Part shown: positions 37,101-54,772 of the stretch, piece after piece
Numbering within the stretch: the stretch's first letter is position 1
Layout: the number at the start of each line of letters is the position of its first letter
NCBI RefSeq assembly: GCF_014645895.1
Contig: NZ_BMMP01000001.1
Span: 527,357-591,356 of the forward strand
Source: Streptomyces daqingensis
Lineage (GTDB): Bacteria > Actinomycetota > Actinomycetes > Streptomycetales > Streptomycetaceae
Reading direction: 5' to 3'
DNA: 64,000 nt
The notes under the pieces: generated by a model
Told to the model about the DNA's origin: nothing
The model's database searches: none
The model's input: only the letters and a program-made list of their open reading frames with translations
Position numbers and translations under genes: made by a program

Positions 37101-39832
37101 AGGTTGACGCCGCCGGCGAGGGCCACGTCGCACTCGCCGCGGGCCAGGCTCGAGCACGCCTGGATGACCGAGACGAGCGAGGAGGAGCAGGCGGTGTCCA
37201 CCGCCAGGCTCGGCCCGCGCAGATCCAGCAGGTACGAGAGGCGGTTCGCGGCGATGCTCAGGGCGCTGCCTGTGCCGGTGTAGGCGTCGATGTCCGCCAG
37301 TTCACGCAGCTGGCCGGTGGCGTAGTCGAACGACGATATGCCCACGAACACGCCGGTGGGCGAGCCGGACAGCTCGTCGGTGGGCACGCCCGCGTTCTCC
37401 AGGGCCTCGATGGTGACCTCGGCGAGGAGCCGCTGCTGCGGGTCCATCCGGTTCGCCTCTTGCTGCGAGATGCCGAAGAAGCCCGCGTCGAACTGGTCGA
37501 CGTCGTCGACGAATCCGCCCCAGCGGCTGTTGGTGCGGCCGGAGGCCGCCGGGTCCTCGGAGGTGTACTCCTCGATGTCCCAGCGCTCGGCGGGCACTTC
37601 GGTGATCGCGTCGCGGCCTTCCTCGAGCAGCCGCCAGAAGCTCTCGGGGCTGTTCACCCCGCCGGGGAAGCGACATCCCATGCCGATGACGGCGATCGCC
37701 TCGTCCCCGGCGAGGGGTTCGGCCGCTGCCCCGGGGGATTCGGCCGGGACGGCGGAGGTGCCGGAGACCCCCTCGGCGGTCGCGGCTTCCTGCGCGGGAG
37801 CGGCCTCTCCCGACAGGTGCCGGGCGAGCTTGGCGGCGGTGGGGAACTCCCAGACGATGCCGGGTTCCAGCGGTACGCCGAGGCGGCGCTCCAGGTCGCC
37901 GACCATCGCGACCATGTGTACGGACTGCAGTCCGTACATGGCGAACGGCAGTTCCGGGTCGATGCGTTCGACCTTCTCGCCGGCCGCGGCGGCCAGCGCT
38001 TCGCGCAGCCACAGCTCGATCTCAGCTGAGCTCGGCGCGGAGTCCTGTCCGCCGGTCCCCGCCTCCTCCGGCTGTTCCCGGTCCGCGTGTGCGTCGGCTG
38101 CGTCGTCCGCCCGCCACAGGGCCAGCGAGTCCATCTCACCCCGCAGCAGCGCGTCGAGGCAGGCCGAACGCTGCAGCTTGCCGCTCGAGGTCTTCGGCAC
38201 CGTTCCGGCGCGGGCGAGGGCGACGATGTGGGCCTGCAGCCCGTGCTCGCGGGCGACTTCGGCGCGGACCGCTGCGATGACCCGGGCGTGCTCCTCGGGG
38301 TCACGGCCGCGGTACTCCTGGACGATGATGAGGCGTTCCTCGCCGTCGATGTCGCGGCTGCCCGCGACACCGCAGCCCTGCCGCATGCCCGGCGCGACGG
38401 CCTCGACGGTGCGTTCGATGTCCTGGGGGTAGTGGTTGCGGCCGGCGATGATGATGACGTCCTTCATACGGCCGGTGACGTAGATCTGGCCGTCCTCGGT
38501 GAAGCCGAGGTCGCCGGTGCGCAGGAACTCCTCCGCGCCGTCGTTCAGCCGGGCGTGGAAGGTCTCTTCGGTGGCCTCGGGGCGGCGCCAGTAACCGTGC
38601 GCGATGCTCGGTCCCGCCACCCACAGTTCGCCGACGCGGCCGTCCTCCAGCGCGGTGCCGGTCTCCGGGTCCACCGCGACGACCTTCTGGTCGTGCGGAG
38701 AGAAGCCGCAGCTGAGCAGCGTGCGTACCGCCTCGCCGGGGGCGGCGTCCTCGGCGGTTCCCGCCAGGAGCCCTTCGGCCCGCAGATCGCGGAGAGTCGG
38801 CCGGGTCGCCGGGTCCGCGGTGGAGACCATCAGGGTCCCCTCGGCCAGCCCGTAGGCCGGCGTGTGGGCGCTGGGCCTGAAGCCGCACTCGGCGAAGGTG
38901 CTGGAGAAGCGCTCCAGCGTCTCCTTCCGCACCGGTTCCGCGCCGTTGACGGCGGCGTGCCAGGTGCTCAGGTCCAGAGTCGCCCGGTCTCGCTCGGTGG
39001 TCTTCGCCACGGCGAGGTCGTAGGCGAAGTTGGGGGCGGGACTCGCGGTGCCGCCCACTTCCGAGATCGTGCGCAGCCAGCGCAGCGGTCTCTTGAGGAA
39101 GGAGAACGGCGACATGAAGGTGACGGGGAACCCGACGTAGGCGGGGGTGAGCAGACCGAGGATCAGCCCCATGTCGTGGAAGGGCGGCAGCCAGCTCACC
39201 ATGTGCTGGTCGGGGCCGGTGAGGTGGAACTGCCGGGCCATGGCCGTGATGTTGTGCATGAGGTTGCCGTGGCTGACCATGACGCCCTTGGGCCGGCTCG
39301 TCGAGCCGGACGTGTACTGCAGGAACGCGACGTCGTCACGGCCCGTTCCGGGATCCCGCCAGTCGTCCGCGGCGGTGGTGTCGAGTTCGTCGACGGCGAC
39401 CCAGGCGAGGTCCCGCAGCAGCGGGGCCTGTTCGGCGAAGCTGTCGGCGAGAGCGACCGTCGAGGCGGGCGCGAGGACCGCTACGGGCTCGGCGTCGTCG
39501 ACGATGCTGGTCAGCCGCGGCAGGGTGCGCATCAGGAACGCCGGGTCGGGCGGATAGACCGGGACCGCGATGATGCCCGCGTACAGGCAGGCGAAGTAGG
39601 AGGTGACGTAGTCCAGCCCGGCCGGGCACATGATCAGTGCCCGCTCACCGGAGGGGAAGCGCTCCTGAAGGGTCGCGGCGATCGTCCGGGCCCTCAGGTC
39701 CAACTCGGAGTCGGTGATGGCCTGCGGGCTGCCCTCGCCGTCCACGAGGTACCGGAAGGTCTGCTCCTGCGGGTGTTCGCCGAAGACCGTGCGGAAATGC
39801 TCGACAAGCGACTGTGCCTCCCGGCCCGACAT
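31157..39832 (-). CDS. FAAL-primed fully reducing PKS: FAAL-ACP-KS-AT-DH-ER-KR-ACP
   Basis: About 2891 aa from the ATG at 39832, which has GGAGAGG eight bases upstream; the frame stays open to 39898 without a good ribosome site. Order: fatty acyl-AMP ligase about 1-590 (YTSGSTSRPKGVM, RTGDLGF, SSGKLQRSA); ACP (YGLQSVHMVA, about 632); KS ([15 protein letters not shown], about 879); AT (GHSVGEIAAAH, about 1327; specificity FASH, close to the methylmalonyl YASH); DH (HEVGGTPVLP about 1634; HPAVLDSALQ); ER (VLIHSATGGVGLAA, about 2290); KR (ITGGLGALGL; YSSAAAVLGS; NYAAASAFLD); ACP (MGFDSLLSLEL, about 2784) and a docking tail. It activates a free fatty acid as acyl-AMP, loads it, and adds one saturated, probably alpha-methyl-branched, ketide. 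It sets the lipid tail of the product. Confidence 0.93.
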   Translation of the reverse strand: MSGREAQSLVEHFRTVFGEHPQEQTFRYLVDGEGSPQAITDSELDLRARTIAATLQERFPSGERALIMCPAGLDYVTSYFACLYAGIIAVPVYPPDPAFLMRTLPRLTSIVDDAEPVAVLAPASTVALADSFAEQAPLLRDLAWVAVDELDTTAADDWRDPGTGRDDVAFLQYTSGSTSRPKGVMVSHGNLMHNITAMARQFHLTGPDQHMVSWLPPFHDMGLILGLLTPAYVGFPVTFMSPFSFLKRPLRWLRTISEVGGTASPAPNFAYDLAVAKTTERDRATLDLSTWHAAVNGAEPVRKETLERFSSTFAECGFRPSAHTPAYGLAEGTLMVSTADPATRPTLRDLRAEGLLAGTAEDAAPGEAVRTLLSCGFSPHDQKVVAVDPETGTALEDGRVGELWVAGPSIAHGYWRRPEATEETFHARLNDGAEEFLRTGDLGFTEDGQIYVTGRMKDVIIIAGRNHYPQDIERTVEAVAPGMRQGCGVAGSRDIDGEERLIIVQEYRGRDPEEHARVIAAVRAEVAREHGLQAHIVALARAGTVPKTSSGKLQRSACLDALLRGEMDSLALWRADDAADAHADREQPEEAGTGGQDSAPSSAEIELWLREALAAAAGEKVERIDPELPFAMYGLQSVHMVAMVGDLERRLGVPLEPGIVWEFPTAAKLARHLSGEAAPAQEAATAEGVSGTSAVPAESPGAAAEPLAGDEAIAVIGMGCRFPGGVNSPESFWRLLEEGRDAITEVPAERWDIEEYTSEDPAASGRTNSRWGGFVDDVDQFDAGFFGISQQEANRMDPQQRLLAEVTIEALENAGVPTDELSGSPTGVFVGISSFDYATGQLRELADIDAYTGTGSALSIAANRLSYLLDLRGPSLAVDTACSSSLVSVIQACSSLARGECDVALAGGVNLVLSPALAINFSKAGVMSADGRCKPFDSGANGYVRAEGAGMVVLKPLSRALADGDPVHAVIRGGAVNQDGASNGLMAPNPKSQEAVIRSAHAKAGVRAADIAYVEAHGTGTILGDPIEAKALGAVLGDGRAPDRPCLIGSVKSNVGHMEAAAGIGGLIKTVLMVERRMVPPTVHYREANPHISFDDLPVRVADALQPWPVGGTPALAGVSSFGFGGTNAHVVVEEAPPAPSPTAPPAGGAVVLPVSARDEQALRDLAARWESRLGDTAPVGALAAAAAGRRTHHEHRLACVGSSGGELRAALAAFGRGEDVTGLSSGIRRIGWQPKPVFVFSGQGPRWWPLAADLFTGELAGEKAFRAVLERADALLRRHTDWSLLDQVAADPSSSRLMDTAVGQPALVAVQVALASLWRSWGVEPAAVVGHSVGEIAAAHVAGAISLEDALLIAVHRGTVLHAATGKGRMAVAGVTLERARELLAERSPEQVWIASANSPNSTVFSGEGSSLEAFAKSLEADGLYCKVLESVEFASHCPLMEPVAAELWRLQSSLSPRATAIPMISSVTGEAIAGDRLDAEYWASNLTQPVLFDTAVTALAETGHNVFVEMSPHPMLTDAVTERLSSYEGGCAVSSLRRDQPGRATVLGELGSLYTAGHQVDWARVYGPTGPMADLPTYPWQRTRSWYEPRDRRRAAHRGHPVLRDRVASALPPHAVHWSAPVDFAEFPYLKDHEVGGTPVLPAALVLDAGLAAARAHLGDSAVLTDVELTRLTVVPEQADDTTLQLVLLPGTSDTGSLRLFTRTGADDGWAEAARASFRRAAPGATAAPLAEVRARCTGAADADGHYAALRRAGLAYGPAFQGVEQLWRGRAEAVARLRERTALTGDGGEHPVHPAVLDSALQVVSAALEAQEKPLDASYVPVSVGGFTLHTDRAEPRWAHAAVPPPEAGADEIAGAAVVLYDDEGTPVGEVTGITLRRLEGTEAADPLGESLLGIDWRHSPAGDDTTNQQPGTWLLFADGGGTAAALDTALRSRGATCLTVTAGSAYRKTGTGSYELDPGRREDVAALLADLSSEGVRADGLVHAWALDVELADDSSPEQITAAQNAACLPALHLVQELAAGGQDPAPRLVLLTRGAQSAADGDELAVGQAPLWGLARVVGLEHSELRTTVVDLDPGRSQSEPAELVAEILRDGDDDQVALRAGQRLTPALAPWTPEGRIALDERPSWSFDSSRDGNHRLLATRPGSLASLRSTAWHRTPPGPGQVEIEVTAAGLNFSDVLKALETYAGTEGVVPLGAECCGRITAVGEGVTRHQVGDRVIAVGPSSMAAFTTLDEHLVSAAPASLSDDEAAAVPIAFLTAVHSLDRLARLRAGESVLIHSATGGVGLAALQIAQGRGAHVYATAGTPEKRELLRGLGVAHVMDSRTLDFADEIAKLTDGRGVDVVLNSASGEAFVRSLRLLAPGGRFVEIGKRDIYDNSHIGLELFKDNRAFLTVDLEGTIRNQPGEIAELFTGIAEGFDQGDLTALPVTVHPFADAPAAFTAMAKAQHTGKLVLRPAADEQITTAPGGAPVRPSGTYLITGGLGALGLTTARYLVEQGARHLVLVGRSAPGADAEQVLEELRARAEVTVASADVSERGPVDGLLARIDASMPPLAGIVHAAGVLDDGLLTGLNQERFRSVAGPKSYAAWHLHQATLDRELDFFVLYSSAAAVLGSASQGNYAAASAFLDTLAHHRRSRGLPALSIDWGPWSQIGLAARPDRGGALATRGIESISPEQGIAALDRLLSSSPTQVCVLPLDRDKLREAPGGGLLRTLLAESGEGSAAAGGPVGEIRRRMLAVEPGRRRKAVLTDHCRDTAARLLGADTARIDTSAPITSMGFDSLLSLELRKSLENSLHVKLPSTVTWRFPTIDALVPYLAERMEIELEPGQGQGADQPSAPPPPAPRPETEGAPASEARPDLDSMSATELEALLMAKTKQIDEGGQR

Positions 39833-40346
39833 CCGATCGTCCTCTCCGTGATCGACACGTTGCACGAATGCGCGGAAGTATGGCGGATCGCTCTGCATAA
39901 TCCCGCTGAAAATTAGCTGAGTACTCGTCCGTCAAGCGCGGATGAGTGCACGAAAGTTGCCACTGCTGCTCGGATGATTCCACCCGGTAATCTACTGGAA
40001 TTTCGCGCCGGGGGAATCTCGGAGTGTGGACCGGATGGATCGCGAGAAGACTGTGAAAGCGGGCCGAATGGATGCCCCGGTGAATTCCCGCCATTCGCAG
40101 GTCAGCATGCAGTAAGCGCGTGGACCCGTCAAGAAATGTCTGAGGTGCAGAAGTCGCAGACCTTTGGCGCGGCCCGTTCCGGTGCATCTGCGGCATGCCG
40201 CCCCGGTGGAGCCGGCAAGCCGCGTATCCGGTGTGCCGGTCACGGCTTCCGGCGCTGCCCCGTGACCCGCTACACCCCGGCCGCCCCGGCGCTGGCGACG
40301 TGGCCGTCGCCGGCGGGGGAGCCGACTCGCACTCCGGGCCCTGCCG
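39833..40346. promoter_or_regulatory. Intergenic control region upstream of the PKS operon
   Basis: About 510 bp between the carboxylase/reductase stop and the FAAL-PKS start, both on the minus strand. No gene is supported. It is AT-richer near the PKS start (39890-40030) and long enough to hold a separate promoter for the PKS/NRPS genes. I found no clear operator palindrome or SARP repeat. Confidence 0.4.
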
Positions 40347-41690
40347 TCAGACGGGCTCAGGCTCGGTGCGGAACCGGTTGATCGCGGCGTCGTGCCGGGC
40401 CCGCAGCTCCGGATCGCTGACCCCGAGCCCCTCCTCGGGCGCCAGGCACAGCACGCCCACCTTTCCCTGGTGCAGGTTGTGGTGCACGTCGTGAACGGCC
40501 TGCGCCGTCCGCTCCAGCGGAACCACTTGCGACAGCGTGGGATGGATCTGGCCCTTGGCGATGAGCCGGTTCGCCTCCCATGCCTCCCGGTAGTTCGCGA
40601 AGTGGGTACCGACGATCCGTTTGAGGTGCATCCACAGGTACCGGTTGTCGAAGCTGTGCTGGAATCCCGAGGTGGACGCGCAGGTCACGATGGTGCCGCC
40701 GCGCCGGGCCACGTACACACTCGCGCCGAAGGTCTCCCTGCCCGGGTGCTCGAAGACGATGTCCGGGTCGTCACCCCCGGTCAGCTCTCTGATCCGGGCG
40801 CCGAACCGCTTCCATTCGCGCGGGTCCTGGGTCTGCTCGTCCTTCCAGAACCGGAAGCCCTCCGCCTTCCTGTCGATCACCAGCTCCGCGCCCATCTGCC
40901 TGCACGCCTCGGCCTTCTGCGGGCTGGAGACCACGCACACCGGGGTCGCTCCGCCGTTGAGCGCGAGCTGCGTCGCGTACGAGCCGAGGCCGCCGGAGGC
41001 ACCCCATATCAGTACGGTGTCGCCCTGCTTGAGGTGCGCGCCGTTGTCGGAGACCAGCTGCCGGTAGGCGGTGGAGTTCACCAGCCCCGAGGCGGCGGAC
41101 TCCTCCCACGTGAGGTGGCCCGGCTTGGGCATCAGCTGGTTGGCCTTGACCAGCGCCAGTTCGGCCAGCCCGCCGAAGTTCGTCTCGAAGCCCCAGATCC
41201 GCTGCTCGGGATCGAGCATGGTGTCGGCGTGCCCGTCAGGCTGGTCCAGCTCCACCGACAGGCAGTGCGCGACCACTTCGTCTCCGGGCTTCCAGCCCGT
41301 CACCCCGTCCCCGCAGCGCAGGACCACCCCGGCCATGTCCGAGCCGAGCACGTGGTACGGCTGGTCGTGCCGGGAAGCCTGCTGCGAGGTCCGGCCGTAG
41401 CGCGACAGGAAGCCGAACGTCGGCATCGGCTCGAAGATCGACGACCACACGGTGTTGTGGTTGATCCCGCTCGCCATCACTGCCACCAGCACTTCGCCGA
41501 CCGCGGGGTGCGGGGTGGGCACATCCTCCAGGTGCAGCGACCGGCGGGGGTCCTTGTCGCGGGACGGCAGCCCGTCGAACAACTCGGTCTCGTCGGCGTG
41601 CAGAGTCACACCGCGGTAGAACTCGGGCACCGGCAGGTCGCCCACCTCTTCGAGTTCGCCCGCGAGGATCGCGTCGAGGATCTTCCGCAT
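40347..41690 (-). CDS. ccr: Crotonyl-CoA carboxylase/reductase
   Basis: 447 aa, the usual family length. Medium-chain reductase fold with NADPH site ASGGLGSYATQLAL, and family segments such as EDVPTPHPAVGEVLVAVMAS, CGDGVTGWKPGDEVVAHC and FEHPGRETFGASVYV. It reductively carboxylates 2-enoyl-CoA esters to alkylmalonyl-CoA. A start with GGAGAAT before the ATG is well supported. Clustered copies usually feed one AT of the neighbouring PKS with ethylmalonyl or longer alkylmalonyl units; here the SAGH-type AT at 27849-31160 is the obvious user. A housekeeping ethylmalonyl-CoA pathway copy is less likely because of its place at the head of the operon. Confidence 0.93.
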   Translation of the reverse strand: MRKILDAILAGELEEVGDLPVPEFYRGVTLHADETELFDGLPSRDKDPRRSLHLEDVPTPHPAVGEVLVAVMASGINHNTVWSSIFEPMPTFGFLSRYGRTSQQASRHDQPYHVLGSDMAGVVLRCGDGVTGWKPGDEVVAHCLSVELDQPDGHADTMLDPEQRIWGFETNFGGLAELALVKANQLMPKPGHLTWEESAASGLVNSTAYRQLVSDNGAHLKQGDTVLIWGASGGLGSYATQLALNGGATPVCVVSSPQKAEACRQMGAELVIDRKAEGFRFWKDEQTQDPREWKRFGARIRELTGGDDPDIVFEHPGRETFGASVYVARRGGTIVTCASTSGFQHSFDNRYLWMHLKRIVGTHFANYREAWEANRLIAKGQIHPTLSQVVPLERTAQAVHDVHHNLHQGKVGVLCLAPEEGLGVSDPELRARHDAAINRFRTEPEPV

Positions 41691-42255
41691 ATTCTCCGGC
41701 CCTCATTCCGGCTCGGTCCATGACAAGACGCGAGCAGCTCGGTTTCGCTCCTACGAGAAAGGTGGTGAGAAATCCCGGGATATTTGCTTTGCCCTGTTCT
41801 TTCCGAATTGCGAGGGCAAGAGCGTGATGCATGCTGGCATCAGGCCGTCAGCAGAGTCCAGCGGTCGCGGGTTGAGACCCGTCGGCCCGGGAGGGTGCCC
41901 AGGGGTGGACCGGGGGACGTTCAACTGTCCCGCGCGATCACTTGAACACCGCTCGCCGACCTGTTCGCCGACTGTGCTCCTGCCGCCGCAGCACCCGCGC
42001 CGACCAGCGGATCTTCCGCGCAGCATGCCGGGCGGGATGTCGAAATGCGACCCGCTCCGGCCTCCCTGTCAGGGGCGATCGGGCCTGTGCGTCAGGGCAC
42101 CCCCGAGGCGTCTTGGGGGATTCCCCTGATGTCGGAGAGTTTCCCCGTGGCTACTGTGAGCGAAATCGACGGAAGCGGGCATCTCGTCCCGCACCCGCCG
42201 TCTGAGCACACCGCATCCGGAGCCGACCCCCGGGTGGCAAGCCGAGGAGGAATTC
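41691..42255. promoter_or_regulatory. Divergent promoter region
   Basis: 565 bp between the divergent carboxylase/reductase and membrane-protein genes. An AT-richer patch at 41765-41800 holds an imperfect inverted repeat around CCCGGG (41770-41785). No gene is supported. It separates the two arms of the lipopeptide cluster. Confidence 0.4.
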
Positions 42256-42978
42256 GTGACCGACATGGACGCCGGCCTTTCGACGAGGGCAGCCGACACA
42301 GACACCACGTCCGGCGGATGGACGGCCGGGCGCATCTCTGCCGTCGTGATCGGCGGAGTCCTGTCGCTGGTGGCCCTGACGCTCGCAGGGCTGGGGGCAA
42401 CTGCTCTGGCCATGGGCGCACAGAACGACGGGTACATCGACCTGGGCACGGACCGGTACGCACACCAGACCGACACCTACGCCATGACCAGCGACGCGTG
42501 GCGTGCCGACAAGGACATGGGAGGTCTCTTCGAGGACCTCCGGATCACCTTCACGCCGAAGGACGAGTCCACTCCGGTGTTCGTCGGCATCGCCGAGAAG
42601 GCCGACGCGAGCCGGTACCTGAAGAGCGTCGAGCACGTCACCATCCACGACTCCAAGCCCCAGGGCGACACCGCCAGCAAGCACTCCGGCGGCAAGCCTT
42701 CGACGATGCCGGAGCAGTCCGACGCGTGGGTCGCCAAAGCCGCCGGGAAGGGCGCCCAGACCGTGGACTGGAACGTGAAGTCCGGCGAGGTCCAGGCGGT
42801 CGCCATGCGGAGCGACGGCGCCTCCGGCCTGTCCGGCCATGTGAACGTGGCGGCGAAGGTCGCGGGGCTGACCTGGATGGGCACCGTGCTCCTGGCCGCC
42901 GGCCTGGTGCTCCTCGCCGGATCGGTGATCTGGCTGATCAGGAAGCCGGTCCGCCGCGCCCGGGGACGCACCGCCTGA
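42256..42978 (+). CDS. Membrane protein of unknown function, two TM segments
   Basis: 240 aa. GTG start with AGGAGG six bases upstream. One TM helix near the N-terminus (about 27-55) and one near the C-terminus (about 203-230), with an extracytoplasmic domain of about 150 aa between them and a basic tail after the second helix. I do not recognise a catalytic motif. The layout is that of small Streptomyces hypothetical membrane proteins. It sits alone between the two arms of the cluster, with its own terminator behind it, so it may be a bystander or a self-protection or cell-surface protein of the cluster. Confidence 0.8.
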   Translation: MTDMDAGLSTRAADTDTTSGGWTAGRISAVVIGGVLSLVALTLAGLGATALAMGAQNDGYIDLGTDRYAHQTDTYAMTSDAWRADKDMGGLFEDLRITFTPKDESTPVFVGIAEKADASRYLKSVEHVTIHDSKPQGDTASKHSGGKPSTMPEQSDAWVAKAAGKGAQTVDWNVKSGEVQAVAMRSDGASGLSGHVNVAAKVAGLTWMGTVLLAAGLVLLAGSVIWLIRKPVRRARGRTA

Positions 42979-43002
42979 CCCTCTGCCGCAACCCACGCAG
43001 CG

Positions 43003-43036
43003 ACAAGACGCAGCCGGTACGACGGCTGCGTCTTGT
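43003..43036. terminator. Terminator after the membrane protein gene
   Basis: ACAAGACGCAGCC pairs perfectly with GGCTGCGTCTTGT over an 8-nt loop, 25 bp after the stop. Confidence 0.8.
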
Positions 43037-43791
43037 GCTGTCTCCGGCAGGTGTGGACACTCTGAGGCGCGCGGCACACCGCCGCGCCGTGAGTTCGCGC
43101 GCTCCGCCTGCAGCGTCGCCTCCCGTGCGCCGCGTCCGGAAGGACGCCTGCGTGCGCTCGGCCGTCGGCAAACGGTCAGTCCCAGGGCATGGACGACAGT
43201 GCAGCGCCTTCGCCTGGACATCGTCCTGTTGCGCGGGAAAACCTGAGGCTCTCGCAGCACCGGAGTATTGCCCACCGTGTATTCCGGGGAGACTCCGAGT
43301 TCGCCGGGGTCATCGAATGCGCACGTGCACCACGCCGCCTCGGCGGCTTTCCTTTCCGCATTCTTTCGGCGTCTGCCGGGTCACCCTCCGCGCGCCGGTG
43401 CGAGGCCGGACGAAAACTTGCGCCTGTGGCGGCAGCGGACCCGTTGTCCTATGGTTCTGCACTGCTGGAAGTGAAAAAGTCTTCGCCGACGCTCCGCAGA
43501 CCGCCGCACCCCCGACCGGAGAAAGCTGTCCCGCTCTGGGTGACGAATCCTGCGTTACTCGAGGACTTCACTTCCCTCAAGAGATACCGCTGCCCAGCCG
43601 GCCTGCTCCCGGGTCGCAGCGAGCGGTTCGCGACAACAGCCGGTCCGCCGTCTGAGAGTGAGACGGGGCCGAACCGAGCAGGGCAGTCGCAGCCACTGGG
43701 CCGGGGACCGAAGACGTTGTCCGACGCGCATGGCTGAAGCACAGGCGCGGATGCTCCTCGTCGGCGAGATCAACGAGCAGGAGAAGGGCGA
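43037..43791 (+). promoter_or_regulatory. Leader/promoter region of the second NRPS operon
   Basis: About 755 bp without a supported long gene. It should contain the promoter of the NRPS-mbtH-MFS operon. Just before the NRPS, a 21-codon frame from the ATG at 43730 ends in the ATGA that starts the NRPS, so it may be a translated leader; it has no clear ribosome site. Other open frames here have no recognisable similarity. Confidence 0.35.
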
Positions 43792-53118
<9,327 letters not shown>

Positions 53119-53275
53119 GCGTCACGGCCGGGAACGGGCACGCACGTGCCCGTTCCCGGCCGCCCTGGCCACGCGGGCCGGACCCGGAACCCCGAGAGCC
53201 GTCCGCCGCTCGTCGCCGCCGCGCTCACCAGGCCGAGACCGAGCAGCTCTGAGCTGCAGGAACAAGGAGAACACG

Positions 53276-53479
53276 ATGGCAAACCCGTTCGACGACCCCG
53301 ACGGCGTATACAAGGTCCTCGTCAACGAGAACCACCAGCACAGTCTGTGGCCGGGCGACATACCCGTGCCCGCCGGCTGGTCATCCGTGTTCGGCCCCGA
53401 CACCCAGCACGCCTGCCTCGAGTACGTCGAGAGCCACTGGACGGACATGCGTCCGAACCCGGTCCGGGCGGCTCAGTGA
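53276..53479 (+). CDS. MbtH-like protein
   Basis: 67 aa with the family signature: NPFDDPDGVYKVLVNENHQHSLWP (in two parts: NPFDDPDGVYK and NENHQHSLWP) plus the conserved Trp residues and HACLEYVESHWTDMRP. It binds A domains and supports their folding and activity. AAGGAGAA precedes the ATG. It follows the NRPS by 157 bp and its stop overlaps the exporter start by GTGA. Confidence 0.96.
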   Translation: MANPFDDPDGVYKVLVNENHQHSLWPGDIPVPAGWSSVFGPDTQHACLEYVESHWTDMRPNPVRAAQ

Positions 53480-54693
53480 AGACCGCGGAAGCACAGCGTT
53501 CCCCCCTGCGGAGCTGGCAGTTCCGCAGAGTCGTCGGTTCGGAGTTCATCTCGTCGGTCGGCAACCAGATGACGGTGCTGGCGCTGCCGTGGTTCGTCCT
53601 GATGACCACGGACTCACCGAGCCGGACAGGTCTGGTGTTCCTCATCCAGATCCTGCCGGTGCCGTTGCTGGGCATGCCCGCCGGCCTGCTCGTGGCCCGC
53701 TGGGGCCCCCGCCGCGTCACGATCGTCGCGGACATCGGCGCGGCGGTGCTGATAGCAGCCGTGCCCATGCTGCACCAAGCAGGCTTGCTGTCCTTCGGGT
53801 TACTGCTGACGCTCGTGGCCCTTCTCGGCAGCTGCTCCGCGTGCTACCTCTCCGCACAGCGTGTCCTGGTCGTCGACGTCGTCGGCTCGCACGAGGGCAC
53901 GGTGACCGAGGCCAACGCACTGTTCGAGACGGCCACATCCACCGCGCGCCTGATCGGCCCCGCCGTCGCCGGCGTCCTGATCTCCCAGGTCGGCGCACTC
54001 AACGTGCTGTGGATCGACGCCGCCACCTTCGCGGTCTCTGCCGTACTGCTGACCGGACTGCCGCGCCGGGAAGCACCCCCGAAACCGGTCTCCGCGAACA
54101 ACATGATCGAGGGTGTGCGCTTCCTCTTCCGCGACCGGGTGCTGCGCACGATATCCCTAGCGGCCCTCGGCTACGGCACCCTCATGCCCGTCGTGATGCT
54201 GTCGCTTCCGGTCATGGCCAAGAGCCGCTACGACGCCGACCCGCATGTCGCCGGCTGGCTCCTGGCCGCATGGGGCGGCGGCACGGCGCTGGGCACCCTG
54301 GTGGTCGCCCGGCTGGCCCGCCGGATAGCACCGACCCGCATGGCGGCGGGAGGCGCTGCGGGTGCTGCCGCGGTGCTGTGGCTCCTGCCCCTCGACCAGC
54401 CGGCTCTCACCGCGGCGTTGACGGTGGGCGCCAGCTGCATGTTCCTCCCCGCCGTGACCGCACCTGCGACAACCCTGATCACCCTCCGGCCGCCGGAGGA
54501 ACTGCGCGCCAACGTCGTGCCGGTGTTCGGGGTCGCGGTGTTCATCGCCAGCCCGCTCGCCTACGGGGCAGCAGGTCTGCTGTTCGAACACATCGCGGTG
54601 GGCAAGGTACTTGCGGGGGTCGCTGCCGGAGCGAGCCTGTGCGCACTGGTGTTGGTGAACCTGGCACGCCGCTCGCCCGACTCGTCCTCGTAA
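53476..54693 (+). CDS. MFS efflux transporter
   Basis: About 405 aa from the GTG at 53476, which overlaps the MbtH stop. Ten to twelve hydrophobic helices; N-terminal FISSVGNQMTVLALPWFV and the loop VARWGPRRVTIVADIG are typical of the EntS/macrolide-efflux group of the major facilitator superfamily. It is the last gene of the NRPS operon and the likely exporter of the lipopeptide. It contains an in-frame TTA codon (53800-53802), so export or resistance may be bldA-dependent, as the SARP is. A perfect terminator follows. Confidence 0.9.
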   Translation: MKTAEAQRSPLRSWQFRRVVGSEFISSVGNQMTVLALPWFVLMTTDSPSRTGLVFLIQILPVPLLGMPAGLLVARWGPRRVTIVADIGAAVLIAAVPMLHQAGLLSFGLLLTLVALLGSCSACYLSAQRVLVVDVVGSHEGTVTEANALFETATSTARLIGPAVAGVLISQVGALNVLWIDAATFAVSAVLLTGLPRREAPPKPVSANNMIEGVRFLFRDRVLRTISLAALGYGTLMPVVMLSLPVMAKSRYDADPHVAGWLLAAWGGGTALGTLVVARLARRIAPTRMAAGGAAGAAAVLWLLPLDQPALTAALTVGASCMFLPAVTAPATTLITLRPPEELRANVVPVFGVAVFIASPLAYGAAGLLFEHIAVGKVLAGVAAGASLCALVLVNLARRSPDSSS

Positions 54694-54725
54694 ACGCCTG
54701 CCGGTGCATCCAGATCCCGCGCGAT

Positions 54726-54772
54726 AAGGCTCCGCCCGTCCCCTTGTGTGCACGAGGGACGGGCGGAGCCTT
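54726..54772. terminator. Strong terminator at the end of the lipopeptide cluster
   Basis: AAGGCTCCGCCCGTCCC pairs perfectly with GGGACGGGCGGAGCCTT (17 bp) over a 13-nt loop, 33 bp after the MFS stop. It marks the right border of the NRPS operon. Confidence 0.9.

Noticed and set aside
39832..39898. 22-codon upstream extension of the FAAL-PKS
   Set aside because: No ribosome site for the ATG at 39898, whereas GGAGAGG lies eight bases before the ATG at 39832, where FAAL homology begins.
42045..43655. 536-codon plus-strand open frame across the membrane-protein gene
   Set aside because: It overlaps the well-supported 42256-42978 gene in another frame and crosses its terminator; the translation is Arg-rich without motifs.
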